A stretch of 64,000 nucleotides of DNA from Rhizobium cauense (GCF_019511525.1 NZ_JAEUAT010000007.1:248001-312000), one strand, 5' to 3'. Shown: positions 1 to 10,047, counted from the first letter of the stretch. Made by a program: numbers and translations. Notes: a model not told the origin generated them from the sequence alone.

Positions 1-1649
1 GCAGCCATCGCACGTGGCTCGGCGAGGCGCACGCAGCCGTGGCTGAGCGCACGCATATCGCGTTTGAAGAAGCTCTTTGACGGCGTGTCGTGCATGTAGA
101 TCGCGTGCGCGTTCGGGAACAGGATCTTGAGTTCGCCAAGAGCATTGTCGTCGCTCGGCGGCTGACGCACGGAGACATTGGTCGTCGAGCCGTACCAGTC
201 CACGCTGGACGACGGCACGGCACGACCGCCGACTGCCACTTCGTAACCCATCCGGTCCAGATAGCTCGGATCGGACCGCAGGCGCGGCAACATCTCGTTG
301 ATGATGATCGACTGCGGAACGCCCCAGAATGGATTGAACTCGACCGTTTCTATCTGATCCTGGAAGAAGAAGGTCTGGTGAGAGGGCTGGCCGATCACGA
401 CACGCATCGACAACTGTTCCTTGTTGTCGTTGTGGTAGTAGACCATGTAGGCCGGCTGATTGATGAACACGTAGCGCGAACCGAGGTCAGCCGGCAGCCA
501 GCGTGCCTGCTCCATGGCAACGATCAGCTTTTCGAGCTTCGAAGCGTTGCTGTCGCCACCGAGCATCACTCGAACGGTAGCCTGACCGACAACGCCGTCC
601 GGCTTCAGCCCGTGCTCCTTCTGGAAGCCTTCGACAAGCGAGACGATCTCCGGGGAATAGTCGGTGCTGCCCGCATAGGCAGCAAGCGTTGTCGCGTGCT
701 CCGCCTTCAGCGCGGCGGAGCCATGCTTGTCGATTGCCTTCACAATGCTTGGTATCTCGGACGAATTGTCACCCGGGCGAAGCAGGCCGGTGAGTGTGAT
801 GCTGATGCGGTCGTCCTCGGCACCTTCCGCCCGCAGCTTCGTCAATTCGTCGCGAAGCGCCACAAACTGTGGACCATCGGGTGTGCGGCTTCGAAGATAT
901 GCAGCCGTATCAGGGCTCATGCGCGCGAGCTTGAGAACCGGCGCGAGATTGACATCCTTGCGTTTGAAATCGTGATATCCGGAGAGCTTGTTCGGATCGA
1001 CACGGCCGCGAACGGTATCCTGGACATAAGCCAGCACCTTTGCGGACAGCTCGAGCTCGAATTGTGTCAGGGCGCGATCGCGGTTCGCCGGATCCGGATT
1101 GGCAGGATCATCGGACGGCACCTGGACGGCATAATCGGCAGGGTCAAGACCAACGGAAGCAGCATCTGCCAGCACGTCCATCGCCGCCTTGGCACGGTCG
1201 CTGACATCAGTGCCGCTAAGCCAAACCAACGGATTCTTCACGTCACCATAATAGCTCTCAAGAGCCTGCGCGACCGCCGCCGGCGCCCGCACCTTCGCCT
1301 CGATGAGGAAGCGGCGCTGCACCGAGGGTTCGACCTCGGTGGTTGCAGACACGTTGGCAACGGCGCCCGTCACGACGGGATCCGTGAACTTGCCGGTATC
1401 GACGAAGCGCATCGCATCGGGCTTGTAGGTGTAATATTGCGGGCTCGACACCTTCGGCAGCGGTGCATCAGGGGCCGAAAGAACCGCCGGAACCGATGGC
1501 CTCGGATTGACAATCGTTCTCTGGGTCCGAGCTTGATCCCCGCGGATCATATCCATCAACGTGTAGGCATGCGCGGGCGTGACACCCATCGCGGCCATGC
1601 CACAGGAAAGCGCGAGTGCGGAAGCCGCACCTTTCAGAAGGAATGTCAT
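1..1649 (-). CDS. L,D-transpeptidase (YcbB-like, YkuD domain), C-terminus cut by window edge
   Basis: Periplasmic enzyme of the L,D-transpeptidase family, which makes 3-3 peptidoglycan cross-links or anchors proteins to peptidoglycan. Reading on the minus strand, the product starts MTFLLKGAASALALSCG, a signal peptide ending near PAHA. A YcbB-type scaffold region follows. Next is a peptidoglycan-binding-like helix bundle (VEGFQKEHGLKPDGVVGQ, about residues 345-375). The YkuD catalytic domain comes last, and its SHGCVRL motif, carrying the nucleophilic Cys, lies at bases 24-44. The frame is still open at base 1, so the last residues are missing. ATG at 1649 is chosen; an in-frame ATG at 1673 would add eight residues before the hydrophobic core and is possible. 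Family assignment is firm, the exact substrate is not visible. Confidence 0.9.
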   Translation of the reverse strand, partial: MTFLLKGAASALALSCGMAAMGVTPAHAYTLMDMIRGDQARTQRTIVNPRPSVPAVLSAPDAPLPKVSSPQYYTYKPDAMRFVDTGKFTDPVVTGAVANVSATTEVEPSVQRRFLIEAKVRAPAAVAQALESYYGDVKNPLVWLSGTDVSDRAKAAMDVLADAASVGLDPADYAVQVPSDDPANPDPANRDRALTQFELELSAKVLAYVQDTVRGRVDPNKLSGYHDFKRKDVNLAPVLKLARMSPDTAAYLRSRTPDGPQFVALRDELTKLRAEGAEDDRISITLTGLLRPGDNSSEIPSIVKAIDKHGSAALKAEHATTLAAYAGSTDYSPEIVSLVEGFQKEHGLKPDGVVGQATVRVMLGGDSNASKLEKLIVAMEQARWLPADLGSRYVFINQPAYMVYYHNDNKEQLSMRVVIGQPSHQTFFFQDQIETVEFNPFWGVPQSIIINEMLPRLRSDPSYLDRMGYEVAVGGRAVPSSSVDWYGSTTNVSVRQPPSDDNALGELKILFPNAHAIYMHDTPSKSFFKRDMRALSHGCVRLAEPRAMA

Positions 1650-2048
1650 GCTTTTATCCAGTCCCAGTGTCATGCTGTATTCAAAATCGCGGGCGTGACC
1701 CGCCTCAGAACTCGTTTCATCCGGCGCGAGCGTCACATGGCAGAAAGCAAGCCTCACCACCAGCCTCGACGAACTCAACCTGCAGTAACGCCAACAACGC
1801 CTACGCCGATTACAGTTCACACAAAATTATGAAATTATTGGTTAATTTTTTACTGTATTTTCGTGCCGGGAGACAATGGGCAAAACGCCGAACGAAGATA
1901 AAAACTCAGCCGTGTCTAAAAGATCACTTATCGTCGCAGATAACATGATTTGCTCACTCATATATTCAATCTGAACAGTTTTCTTCCAGCCGTTTCAGAC
2001 CTATAAGACCGCATCTCTGAGACGTACTCGCGACAGAAAGGCATGGCC
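1650..2048. other. Divergent intergenic region between transpeptidase and fumC
   Basis: About 400 bases with no supportable gene. It must hold the promoters for the leftward transpeptidase and rightward fumC. A markedly AT-rich patch lies at about 1820-1865, and the stretch just before fumC carries the AGAAAGG ribosome binding site at 2035-2041. I could not define a -35/-10 pair with confidence. Confidence 0.5.
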
Positions 2049-3440
2049 ATGACTTCCACCCGCACCGAAACGGATACGTTCGGCCCGATCGACGTGCAAA
2101 ACGACAAGTACTGGGGTGCGCAGGCGCAGCGCTCGCTTGGCAATTTCAGGATCGGCTGGGAAAAGCAGCCGCTGTCGATCGTCCGGGCCCTCGGTATCGT
2201 CAAGCAAGCGGCCGCCCGCGCTAACATGGCCCTCGGCCAGCTCAATCCCGAGATTGGCAACGCCATTGTTGATGCCGCACAGGAAGTCATCGACGGCAAG
2301 CTCAACGACCACTTCCCGCTCGTCGTCTGGCAGACCGGATCCGGCACGCAGTCGAACATGAATGCCAATGAAGTGATCTCCAACCGCGCGATCGAGATGC
2401 TCGGCGGCGTCATGGGCTCCAAGAAGCCGGTGCATCCGAACGATCACGTCAACATGAGCCAGTCTTCGAACGACACCTATCCGACGGCGATGCATATCGC
2501 CTGCGCTGAACAGATCGTTCGCCACCTACTTCCGAGCCTGAAGCATCTGCACGCAGCACTCGACATGAAAGTGACTGAGTTCAGCCACATCATCAAGATC
2601 GGCAGGACGCATACGCAGGACGCGACGCCTCTGACCCTTGGCCAGGAATTTTCGGGTTACGCGGCTCAGGTCGGCTCCGCCATCAAGCGTATCGAAATGA
2701 CGCTCCCTGGTCTTTGCGAACTGGCGCAGGGCGGCACCGCCGTCGGCACCGGCCTCAACGCCCCTGTCGGCTTTGCCGAGAAGGTTGCGGAAGAGATTGC
2801 AGCAATCACCGGCCTGCCCTTCGTGACGGCTCCGAACAAGTTCGAGGCGCTGGCCGCCCACGACTCGATGGTCTTCAGCCACGGCGCCATCAACGCCGCT
2901 GCTGCCGCGCTCTTCAAGATCGCCAACGACATCCGCCTGCTGGGCTCCGGCCCGCGCGCCGGCCTAGGCGAACTCGCACTGCCGGAAAACGAGCCCGGCT
3001 CCTCGATCATGCCGGGTAAGGTCAACCCGACACAGTGCGAAGCCCTTACCCAGGTCTGCGTCCACATCTTCGGCAACAATGCAGCACTGACCTTTGCCGA
3101 CAGCCAGGGCCACTTCGAGCTCAACGTCTACAATCCGATGATGGCCTACAATTTCCTGCAGTCGGTCCAGTTGCTCGGCGACGCCGCCGTTTCCTTCACC
3201 GACAACTGCGTCGTCGGCATCGAGGCTCGCGAGGACAACATCAGGAAAGGCGTCGAGAACTCGCTGATGCTGGTCACCGCGCTGAACGGCAGGCTCGGCT
3301 ACGACATCTGCGCCAAGATTGCCAAGACCGCCCACAAGAATGGCACGACGCTTCGCGAGGAAGCCGTCGGCGGCGGCTATCTGACGAACGAGGAGTTCGA
3401 CCAGTATGTTCGCCCGGAAACCATGATCGGCCCAAAGTAA
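2049..3440 (+). CDS. fumC: fumarate hydratase, class II
   Basis: Iron-independent homotetrameric fumarase of the TCA cycle, interconverting fumarate and L-malate in the cytoplasm. The product is 463 aa, matching the usual length of about 465. It shows the superfamily signature [11 protein letters not shown] at about residue 317, the [14 protein letters not shown] active-site segment near residue 100, and the conserved [19 protein letters not shown] region. Two in-frame ATGs lie close together (2043, 2049). The AGAAAGG ribosome binding site at 2035-2041 is only one base before the first but seven before the second, so 2049 is preferred. A strong intrinsic terminator follows, separating it from the class I fumarase gene downstream. 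Confidence 0.96.
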   Translation: MTSTRTETDTFGPIDVQNDKYWGAQAQRSLGNFRIGWEKQPLSIVRALGIVKQAAARANMALGQLNPEIGNAIVDAAQEVIDGKLNDHFPLVVWQTGSGTQSNMNANEVISNRAIEMLGGVMGSKKPVHPNDHVNMSQSSNDTYPTAMHIACAEQIVRHLLPSLKHLHAALDMKVTEFSHIIKIGRTHTQDATPLTLGQEFSGYAAQVGSAIKRIEMTLPGLCELAQGGTAVGTGLNAPVGFAEKVAEEIAAITGLPFVTAPNKFEALAAHDSMVFSHGAINAAAAALFKIANDIRLLGSGPRAGLGELALPENEPGSSIMPGKVNPTQCEALTQVCVHIFGNNAALTFADSQGHFELNVYNPMMAYNFLQSVQLLGDAAVSFTDNCVVGIEAREDNIRKGVENSLMLVTALNGRLGYDICAKIAKTAHKNGTTLREEAVGGGYLTNEEFDQYVRPETMIGPK

Positions 3441-3470
3441 GTCCGCCTTCCGGCCTCGCTCAACAGTTCA

Positions 3471-3497
3471 CACCGCCGCTTCTGCGGCGGTGTTTTT
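3471..3497 (+). terminator. Rho-independent terminator of fumC
   Basis: Perfect 9-bp stem CACCGCCGC / GCGGCGGTG (3471-3479 with 3484-3492), TTCT loop, then five T at 3493-3497. It sits 30 bases after the fumC stop, so fumC and the following fumarase are probably separate transcripts. Confidence 0.9.
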
Positions 3498-3599
3498 CGC
3501 GATTTTCATGACTAAAACAGACTAGTTTTAGAATTATTGCAATTGCGAAGACGCCCGAATAGACCATCTGCGATTTCGGTCCGCATGAAAGGTCCTTCG

Positions 3600-5207
3600 A
3601 TGGCTGACGATCTTTTCCCCCTCAGCAAAGACTCCACCCAATACCGCAAGATCAGCAGCGACTACGTCTCTGTCGACAGCTTCAAGGGACAGGATATCCT
3701 GACCGTCGCGCCGGAAGGCATCCGCCTGCTTGCCGAAACCGCCTTTGCCGACATCAACCATCTCCTGCGGCCCGGACACCTCAAGCAGCTTGCCTCGATC
3801 CTCGAGGACCCGGAGGCGACCGACAATGATCGCTTCGTTGCCTACGATCTCCTAAAGAACGCCAACATCGCCGCTGGCGGTGTCCTGCCGATGTGCCAGG
3901 ATACCGGCACGGCAATTATCATGGCCAAGAAGGGTCGTCGCGTCTGGACCGAAGGCGAGGACTATTCAGCCCTCGCCAAGGGGGTCATGGACGCCTACGA
4001 GAAGAAGAACCTGCGCTATTCGCAGCTCGCCCCCATCAAGATGTTCGAAGAGAAGAACACCAAGAACAACCTGCCGGCACAGATCGACATCTATGAGGAA
4101 GGCACGGACTCCTACGACTTCCTCTTTGTTGCCAAGGGCGGCGGCTCGGCGAACAAAACCTTCCTTTATCAGGGTACCCCGTCACTCTTGACGCACGATC
4201 GCATGGTCGACTTCCTTAAGGAAAAGATCCTCACGTTAGGTACGGCAGCCTGTCCCCCCTATCATCTGGCGATCGTCATCGGCGGCACCTCGGCCGAGAT
4301 GAACCTGAAGACGGTCAAGCTCGCCTCCACACGCTACCTCGACGATCTGCCGACCGAAGGCTCCGAAAGCGGCCACGCCTTCCGCGATATCGAGATGGAG
4401 AAGGAGATCCACAAGCTCACGCAGCAGATGGGCGTCGGCGCGCAGTTCGGCGGAAAGTATTTCTGTCACGATGTCCGCGTCATCCGCCTGCCGCGCCACG
4501 GCGCCTCGCTGCCGATTGGTCTCGGTGTTTCCTGTTCCGCCGACCGCCAGGCAAAGGGCAAGATCACCCGCGACGGCATCTTCGTGGAACAGCTTGAGAC
4601 GGACCCCTCCAAGTACATGCCCGAGATCGACGAGTCGAAGCTGTCGGACTCGATGGTCCGCATCGACCTGAACCAACCCATGTCCGAAATTCTGGCCGAG
4701 CTCAGCAAGCACCCGGTCAAGACCCGCCTGTCTCTGACGGGCACCATCATCGTCGCGCGCGACCTCGCGCACGCCAAGATCCGCGAACGGCTGGAAAACG
4801 GCGATGGCATGTCCGAGTATATGAAGAACCATCCGGTCTACTACGCCGGCCCCGCCAAGACACCGGCTGGCTATGCCTCCGGCTCCTTCGGCCCGACCAC
4901 GGCCGGTCGGATGGACTCCTATGTCGATCAGTTCCAGTCTTTCGGCGGCTCGATGGTGATGCTTGCCAAGGGCAACCGCTCCCGCGCCGTGCGCGAAGCC
5001 TGCAACAAGCACGGCGGCTTCTACCTCGGCTCCATCGGCGGGCCGGCAGCCCGACTGGCACAGGACTGCATCAAGAAGGTCGAGGTGCTGGAATATCCGG
5101 AACTCGGCATGGAAGCAGTATGGAAGATCGAGGTGGAAGATTTCCCGGCCTTCATCGTCACTGACGACAAGGGCAACGACTTCTTCCAGGAATTCAATCT
5201 GGGGTGA
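3600..5207 (+). CDS. fumarate hydratase, class I (iron-sulfur)
   Basis: Class I [4Fe-4S] fumarase, unrelated in fold to FumC but catalysing the same reaction. The product is 535 aa, near the 548 aa of E. coli FumA/FumB. Candidate cluster cysteines are in MCQDTGTA (about residue 99), in [18 protein letters not shown] and in GVSCSADRQ. The N-terminal alpha domain and the C-terminal beta-barrel domain ([17 protein letters not shown]) are both complete. ATG 3600 is chosen because AAAGG lies ten bases upstream; an earlier ATG at 3585 lacks a good site. The enzyme is oxygen-sensitive in the family, so it may serve a different condition from the neighbouring FumC (inference). Confidence 0.94.
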   Translation: MADDLFPLSKDSTQYRKISSDYVSVDSFKGQDILTVAPEGIRLLAETAFADINHLLRPGHLKQLASILEDPEATDNDRFVAYDLLKNANIAAGGVLPMCQDTGTAIIMAKKGRRVWTEGEDYSALAKGVMDAYEKKNLRYSQLAPIKMFEEKNTKNNLPAQIDIYEEGTDSYDFLFVAKGGGSANKTFLYQGTPSLLTHDRMVDFLKEKILTLGTAACPPYHLAIVIGGTSAEMNLKTVKLASTRYLDDLPTEGSESGHAFRDIEMEKEIHKLTQQMGVGAQFGGKYFCHDVRVIRLPRHGASLPIGLGVSCSADRQAKGKITRDGIFVEQLETDPSKYMPEIDESKLSDSMVRIDLNQPMSEILAELSKHPVKTRLSLTGTIIVARDLAHAKIRERLENGDGMSEYMKNHPVYYAGPAKTPAGYASGSFGPTTAGRMDSYVDQFQSFGGSMVMLAKGNRSRAVREACNKHGGFYLGSIGGPAARLAQDCIKKVEVLEYPELGMEAVWKIEVEDFPAFIVTDDKGNDFFQEFNLG

Positions 5208-5592
5208 CCGGCCTAACGGATCGCCCGCGGTTGTCCCATGGTCGACCGCGGCGCCATCCTTTCGGCTGGCGAAGTCGACAGCACCGAGCACCTCTTCCGC
5301 GGGCTCTGATCGCCCGGCCAACCAAGACCGACTGTCAACAGCTCGGAGACAATAAAAAACCGAAGCGGCACAGATTTCTTGTATTTTTTATTTTCCGCAC
5401 TCGCGCCTTAAGAGCAAAAACAGCCGCGCAAGAGAAAAATCTCAGATAAAAATCAATGCGATGCATGGCCAGCGGAGAACATAGAGTAAATTTCACATGT
5501 AATCATTGGTGTATACCCCCTTAATCATTTCCCAATATTTGTAGGCTAACCAAATAAAGACTGCATTTGATATTGGATTGAGGAGTAGTCGC
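5208..5592. other. Intergenic region before diguanylate cyclase
   Basis: About 385 bases without a supportable gene. The first part is GC-rich and contains an imperfect CCGCGG dyad near 5229-5250. From about 5340 it turns AT-rich, which fits a promoter for the cyclase gene. No clear intrinsic terminator was found for the class I fumarase. Confidence 0.4.
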
Positions 5593-6663
5593 ATGACGAC
5601 GGCCGCAGCGCCAACGAGGGCGCAGGTTCCAGACGTGGCAGGCCAGATCACGTTCGCCATGCGCTCCATGGGCGTTGCGCCGATACCGCGCAACTACGAG
5701 CTCTTCTACGAAGCCTACATCGGCTCCAATCCGGCTTTGACGCGGGATCTGGCAGCGCTCGGCAGCCAGGCGACGCAGGAAGAGTTGGACACCCTTGCCA
5801 CGCAGTATTTTGCGCAAAGTCCCGCCCGCGTCTTCGATGACGCCCACGGCCGGATCGCCGCCGAGCTAGAGACGCTGCTGCGTGTCTTGCGCCAGGAGCA
5901 GACGTCGCTGGAGAGCTACAACAAGCTGCTCGGCGAAACCTACAAGCGGATCAGCTCGAAGAACCATACGAGTGTGGAGCTGATTGAAAGCGCCCTCACC
6001 TTGCTGACCGAGGCAACTGGCGACACCATGGCCCATGGCGAACGCACGGTGGAAAACGTCGTGCAGCGTTCACAGGAAATGGATCAGGTCCGCAAGGAAC
6101 TTGATGAGTACAAGCGCATTGCCAACACTGACTCGTTGACGCGCCTCTCGAACCGCCGCGCTTTCGACGACAAGCTTGCCGCTGTCTTCAACAATCCGGC
6201 CATGCGTCCCGTCACTGCGCTGGTGCTGGCCGACATCGACAACTTCAAGAAGATCAACGATACCTACGGTCACCCGGTCGGTGACAAGGTCCTTGCGACC
6301 GTCGCATCAGTAATCCGCGCCAACGTCCGCCGCGATGTTTTCGTCGCCCGGACAGGCGGCGAGGAGTTTGCTTTGATCATTGAAGGCAACACCGCCGATG
6401 AAGTGATGGGCACGGCAGAGCGCATCCGCCGCACGCTGGAAACGACGCCCTTCACGAACTCGCGGACAAGAATAAATTACGGCCCGGTCACCGTTTCGGT
6501 AGGCGTCTGCATGGCGTCGCACGCACAGGATGCCGGGGAACTCTACCACAGGGCGGACGTCGCACTTTACGGCGCCAAGAATTCCGGCCGCAACTGCAGC
6601 GTCCTCTTCGAAGACGGCATGCAAAAAGACTTCACAAAGAGCTGGCTGATCTACAAGGCCTGA
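5593..6663 (+). CDS. GGDEF-domain diguanylate cyclase
   Basis: Cytoplasmic protein predicted to make cyclic di-GMP from two GTP. The first 160 residues or so lack membrane helices and look helical, with a probable coiled coil leading into the catalytic domain. The GGDEF domain begins at DSLTRLSNRRAF and has the active-site loop GGEEF at about residues 255-259. The usual RxxD inhibitory site five residues before it is not present in register (the segment reads RRDVFVART), so product inhibition may be weak. The start is ATG 5593 with GAGGAG eight bases upstream. Its N-terminal sensory input is not recognised. Confidence 0.88.
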   Translation: MTTAAAPTRAQVPDVAGQITFAMRSMGVAPIPRNYELFYEAYIGSNPALTRDLAALGSQATQEELDTLATQYFAQSPARVFDDAHGRIAAELETLLRVLRQEQTSLESYNKLLGETYKRISSKNHTSVELIESALTLLTEATGDTMAHGERTVENVVQRSQEMDQVRKELDEYKRIANTDSLTRLSNRRAFDDKLAAVFNNPAMRPVTALVLADIDNFKKINDTYGHPVGDKVLATVASVIRANVRRDVFVARTGGEEFALIIEGNTADEVMGTAERIRRTLETTPFTNSRTRINYGPVTVSVGVCMASHAQDAGELYHRADVALYGAKNSGRNCSVLFEDGMQKDFTKSWLIYKA

Positions 6664-6708
6664 CCACGCTGGGAACGGTTGCCACCCTCGACCCTACCGG
6701 CTACCGTT

Positions 6709-7320
6709 TCACCACATCGTCTTCGCCGCGCGCTCCGGCCATTCCCGATCATAGGTTTCATAATCGAAATCGCCGGTCGCCGCCTTCAGCATCAGCCCTG
6801 GCGTCGGCAGGCTCCTTGGATCGACGAAGGTCTGCGGGTTCCAGAGCTCTGAACGGATCAGTGCGCGGGCGCATTGGAAATAGACCTCGCCGATCGTGAT
6901 GACGATCACCGTCCGCGGATGTTTTCCGTCCATCTCGAAGCTGGAAAGAACTTCCTCGTCGTTGGTGACCACGCCACGCCCGTTGATACGCATCGTGGTA
7001 TTCGAACCGGGAATAAGGAACATCAGCGCCAGGCGCGGGTCGCGAACGATGTTCGAGAGCGAATCGACGCGGTTGTTGCCGCGCCAGTCCGGCAGATGCA
7101 GCGTCCGTTCGTCGACAATGCGTACGACGCCGCCGATATCGCCCCGCGGCGAACAATCCAGACCTTCAGGGCCTACCGTTGCAAGCGCCACAAAAGGTGA
7201 AGCTTCGATCATTTCACGGTAAAGCGGCGTCAGATAGTCCGTCACCTTGGCCACAGATGCCTGCGTCAGCCCACCGGCATAGATCGCCGCGAGCTCTTCT
7301 ACCGTTTCGATTATTTTCAT
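6709..7320 (-). CDS. pyridoxamine 5'-phosphate oxidase-like FMN-binding protein
   Basis: Member of the split-barrel PNPOx-like family (MSMEG_1061-type). The 203-aa product shows FVALATVGPEGLDCSPRGD, a typical flavin-binding strand pair, then LHLPDWRGNNRVDSLSNI and RLALMFLIPG, which are characteristic of these FMN or F420 binding proteins. No signal peptide is present. True PNPOx activity is not implied; substrates for this subgroup are mostly unknown. It is convergent with the diguanylate cyclase gene. Confidence 0.85.
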   Translation of the reverse strand: MKIIETVEELAAIYAGGLTQASVAKVTDYLTPLYREMIEASPFVALATVGPEGLDCSPRGDIGGVVRIVDERTLHLPDWRGNNRVDSLSNIVRDPRLALMFLIPGSNTTMRINGRGVVTNDEEVLSSFEMDGKHPRTVIVITIGEVYFQCARALIRSELWNPQTFVDPRSLPTPGLMLKAATGDFDYETYDREWPERAAKTMW

Positions 7321-7369
7321 GATCGTCCTGCCGCGTTGTGGTGGCAGCCCTTAGCTGCCGAACGTGACG

Positions 7370-8323
7370 CTACAATGACGCACGCCTCGCGGAAAGGTCA
7401 AAAAGCGGAACGATCTCAGCATCTTTGCCCGATGTCCCATTGCCTAGAAAATCCGTGATCGCATCCAGAACAGGCTGCGCGCTGACAATTCGACGATGGC
7501 CGAACCCATTCGCCCAATGAAGTATGACGTCATCGCTTGCAGCGGCGTAGCGCCGCGCATGGTTGGCGCCCACTTCCTTGTCGTCCTCTGAGTGGACAAC
7601 CAGTACCGGCCGTCCGATCGCGCCTGCAGCACTTCCCGCATCGAACTCCTCAAGGCTCCGGCCGGCGACACGGCGCACTTCGTTCTCCAACGCTTGCTGC
7701 GCAGGCTTCCCGAGTCGGATCATCTTGCCGAAATCCTTGAAGAGCCAATGCATTTCACTGGGCGAACCGATAAGCACAAGTTTCTCTGGTAGCACAGCGG
7801 ACGTTCCGGGCAGCATGCCTGACGCAGCCACCATCAGCGCTGCGCCGCCGAAGGAGTGACCGATTGTGGCGTCGAAGGCTCCGAACCGACGTTCGGCTGC
7901 CGCAATTGCCTTCACCGCCATCCCCATGTGGAGAAACCGCCCCGGTGCCCGGCCATGGCCGGGAAAGTCGACGACGATGACCTCCGCGCCGGTCGCGGCC
8001 AGTGTCTCGACAAGATCAGCCATGTATTCGCCGCTCGATCCCCAGCCGTGCGTCACGAGGTAGCGCGGCCGGCGTCCCAGCGCGCCGCCATTCAGCCGAG
8101 AGGCATGGGCCTGGCCGCGACCGGCAAGGGGAAGCGCGAATCGCTCCGCTCCCGCCAGCTTTGCAGCACCTGCTGCATGCGCCGCCTTCGCCTTCTCGCC
8201 CTTGGGTTTGCGCGATGGTGTCAGGCAGAACAGACGGAACGCTACCTTTCCGGCTGTGCGGGGCGAGACCGACTGCAACAGCGAAAATCCAAGGCGGGTG
8301 ACCTTCAGCGCAAAGTTTGCCAT
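7370..8323 (-). CDS. alpha/beta hydrolase
   Basis: Cytoplasmic serine hydrolase of 317 aa. The nucleophile elbow is GHSFGG, with the catalytic Asp and His probably in VVHSEDDKEV and NGFGHRRI near the C-terminus. The start ATG 8323 (MANFALKVTRLGF) is chosen because upstream codons run into the divergent promoter. It is divergent from a MarR-family regulator 45 bases away with a perfect palindrome between them, so the regulator probably controls it. The substrate is not predictable from sequence. Confidence 0.85.
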   Translation of the reverse strand: MANFALKVTRLGFSLLQSVSPRTAGKVAFRLFCLTPSRKPKGEKAKAAHAAGAAKLAGAERFALPLAGRGQAHASRLNGGALGRRPRYLVTHGWGSSGEYMADLVETLAATGAEVIVVDFPGHGRAPGRFLHMGMAVKAIAAAERRFGAFDATIGHSFGGAALMVAASGMLPGTSAVLPEKLVLIGSPSEMHWLFKDFGKMIRLGKPAQQALENEVRRVAGRSLEEFDAGSAAGAIGRPVLVVHSEDDKEVGANHARRYAAASDDVILHWANGFGHRRIVSAQPVLDAITDFLGNGTSGKDAEIVPLFDLSARRASL

Positions 8324-8339
8324 AGTGGGAATCCGATAA

Positions 8340-8355
8340 TGTTCAACACTGAACA
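8340..8355. promoter_or_regulatory. Palindromic operator between hydrolase and MarR genes
   Basis: TGTTCA at 8340-8345 and TGAACA at 8350-8355 form a perfect inverted repeat with a 4-base spacer. A further TGAACA half-site lies at 8370-8375 inside the MarR start region. MarR dimers bind such dyads in divergent promoters; autoregulation here is inferred. Confidence 0.6.
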
Positions 8356-8368
8356 ATAAAGTACAACG

Positions 8369-8836
8369 ATGAACAAAAATCAATCCCTCCCCTGGGATCA
8401 TCCGCGATTTCGAAGCTGGATTGCCGTCGCCCGCGCCTGCCAACTCATGCAGCAATCGCTGGGCCGCTCGCTCGCCGAACTCGACATCAAGACGCCGCAT
8501 CTCGATATTATGATCAACCTCTACCGCTTTGAGGGCATCTCGCAGCAGGAGCTCGCGCGCAAGCTGCTGGTCGGCCGCTCGAACATGAGTATGCTCCTGC
8601 CACAGATGGAAAAGCGCGGGCTGATCGAACGGCGCGGCGATGAGAAGGACAAGCGCGTGCTGCGCCTCTTCCTCACCCAGGAGGGCCGTGAAGTCACGGA
8701 AAAGGCCATGGTCATTCAGACCGACCTTATCGAGCGCGTCCTTTCACCCGAACCCATCGAACAATGCATGGCGATGGCAGGCTCTATGGAGCGCATCATC
8801 CGCGTGCTGCAGCATGACCTTGTCGATGAAGACTGA
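8369..8836 (+). CDS. MarR-family transcriptional regulator
   Basis: Winged-helix DNA-binding regulator of 155 aa. The helix-turn-helix core is ISQQELARKLLVGRSNMSMLLPQMEKRGLIERRGDEKDKR (about residues 52-91), including the wing with the DxR motif typical of MarR. No clear ribosome binding site precedes ATG 8369, so translation may be weak or start unconventionally. Divergent from the alpha/beta hydrolase, which is its most likely target. Confidence 0.88.
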   Translation: MNKNQSLPWDHPRFRSWIAVARACQLMQQSLGRSLAELDIKTPHLDIMINLYRFEGISQQELARKLLVGRSNMSMLLPQMEKRGLIERRGDEKDKRVLRLFLTQEGREVTEKAMVIQTDLIERVLSPEPIEQCMAMAGSMERIIRVLQHDLVDED

Positions 8837-8838
8837 GC

Positions 8839-10020
8839 TCAGTGGACGGTGTGACCGACCGTCTGCCCGCCAAGCGACTTGAACTCCCAGGTCGCGACGA
8901 CAATGAGCACCAGCGTCGCGAGGATGCCGGCGAGGTAGACCTCGATGAACGGCGCAACAAAGGCAAGCAATATCAGCAGTACGAGGCCCGCAAGGTGCGA
9001 GAGCGGCAAGCGTCCGCTGGTCGCCCCCTTGAACCAAAGATTGCCTGCAAGAAACAGACCTGAACCACCGAGGACCGAAACGAGGACACCGAGATTGCCG
9101 GTGTCGTGCGGATGCGAAAACATGAACTCGACCGCAACGGCGTGAACGATGATGCCTGCCAGGATCGGAATATGAGCATAGGTGAAGGCCTGCCGCGCCA
9201 AGCTTCCCGGCGTTTCCTCGTGCTCGATCCGATGGGCCGCCCGCTCGTGACCAAAGCGGAAATAAAGCCACCACATCGCCACGGTGCCGACGAAGCCGGT
9301 GACAAAGACGACCGCCGTCAGTGTTGAGAACGGCATTTCCGAGAATGTCCGCCCCGAAACCAGAACCGCCTCGCCAAGGCAAATGATGACAAAGAGCGCG
9401 CAACGCTCGGCAATATGCGCCCCCGAGACATCCCACTCGGTCGCAGTCGACTTGCCAAGTCCCGGCACGACAAAGCCACTCGCCGGCCCGGCATACTCGA
9501 TTCCGAGTGCGATCACCCACGCGATCAGCCGCGCCTCGTGCTCCAGGATGCCTCCTGCGATCCAGAAGACGCCGGAAACGATGAACCACGTGCTGATACG
9601 CAGGAAGTTGCGGTAGTTGGAAGCACTCGTCGCCCTAAAGGCATAGGTGGTGAAAAGCGATCGTCCGACCTGCATCAACACGTAAGCGCCGGCAAACAGC
9701 AGTCCCTTGTCGCCGAAAGCTTCGGGAATGGACGCGGACAGAACGAGGCCGAGCAGCATCAAAACCACAAGCATGATCCGGACAGGCATCCTGTCGGGAT
9801 CGAGCCAGTTCGTAGCCCAGGCAGTGAATATCCAAACCCACCAGACCGCGAAGGTCATCAGGCCAGCTTCGGCGGCGCCGAGCGGCGTATAGTGCGCCGC
9901 CAGCGCATGCGAAAGCTGGGAGATCGAGAAAACGAAGACGAGATCGAAAAAAAGTTCAAGAAAACTGACCCTGCTACTGCCCTTGGCGCGCAGCCAGTTT
10001 CGCTTGCTCGGTCCCGTCAT
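8839..10020 (-). CDS. ltrA: low temperature requirement protein A (LtrA family)
   Basis: Integral inner-membrane protein of 393 aa with about ten hydrophobic segments. The N-terminal motif VSFLELFFDLVFVFSISQLS is the hallmark of the LtrA family, named for a Listeria gene needed at low temperature. The biochemical role of the family is not established. It ends two bases after the convergent MarR gene, so the two transcripts meet tail to tail. Confidence 0.85.
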   Translation of the reverse strand: MTGPSKRNWLRAKGSSRVSFLELFFDLVFVFSISQLSHALAAHYTPLGAAEAGLMTFAVWWVWIFTAWATNWLDPDRMPVRIMLVVLMLLGLVLSASIPEAFGDKGLLFAGAYVLMQVGRSLFTTYAFRATSASNYRNFLRISTWFIVSGVFWIAGGILEHEARLIAWVIALGIEYAGPASGFVVPGLGKSTATEWDVSGAHIAERCALFVIICLGEAVLVSGRTFSEMPFSTLTAVVFVTGFVGTVAMWWLYFRFGHERAAHRIEHEETPGSLARQAFTYAHIPILAGIIVHAVAVEFMFSHPHDTGNLGVLVSVLGGSGLFLAGNLWFKGATSGRLPLSHLAGLVLLILLAFVAPFIEVYLAGILATLVLIVVATWEFKSLGGQTVGHTVH

Positions 10021-10047
10021 GCATTCCCCCCTCGTGGTTATGGTCGT

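Noticed and set aside
90..1832. Long plus-strand open frame of 580 codons
   Set aside because: It is antisense to the transpeptidase, whose signal peptide, domain order and SHGCVRL motif are unmistakable. The plus-strand translation is Arg/His-rich and has no recognisable family.
4236..5321. Long minus-strand open frame opposite the class I fumarase
   Set aside because: The fumarase is a full-length family match in the other strand; this frame is an antisense artefact of GC-rich codon use.
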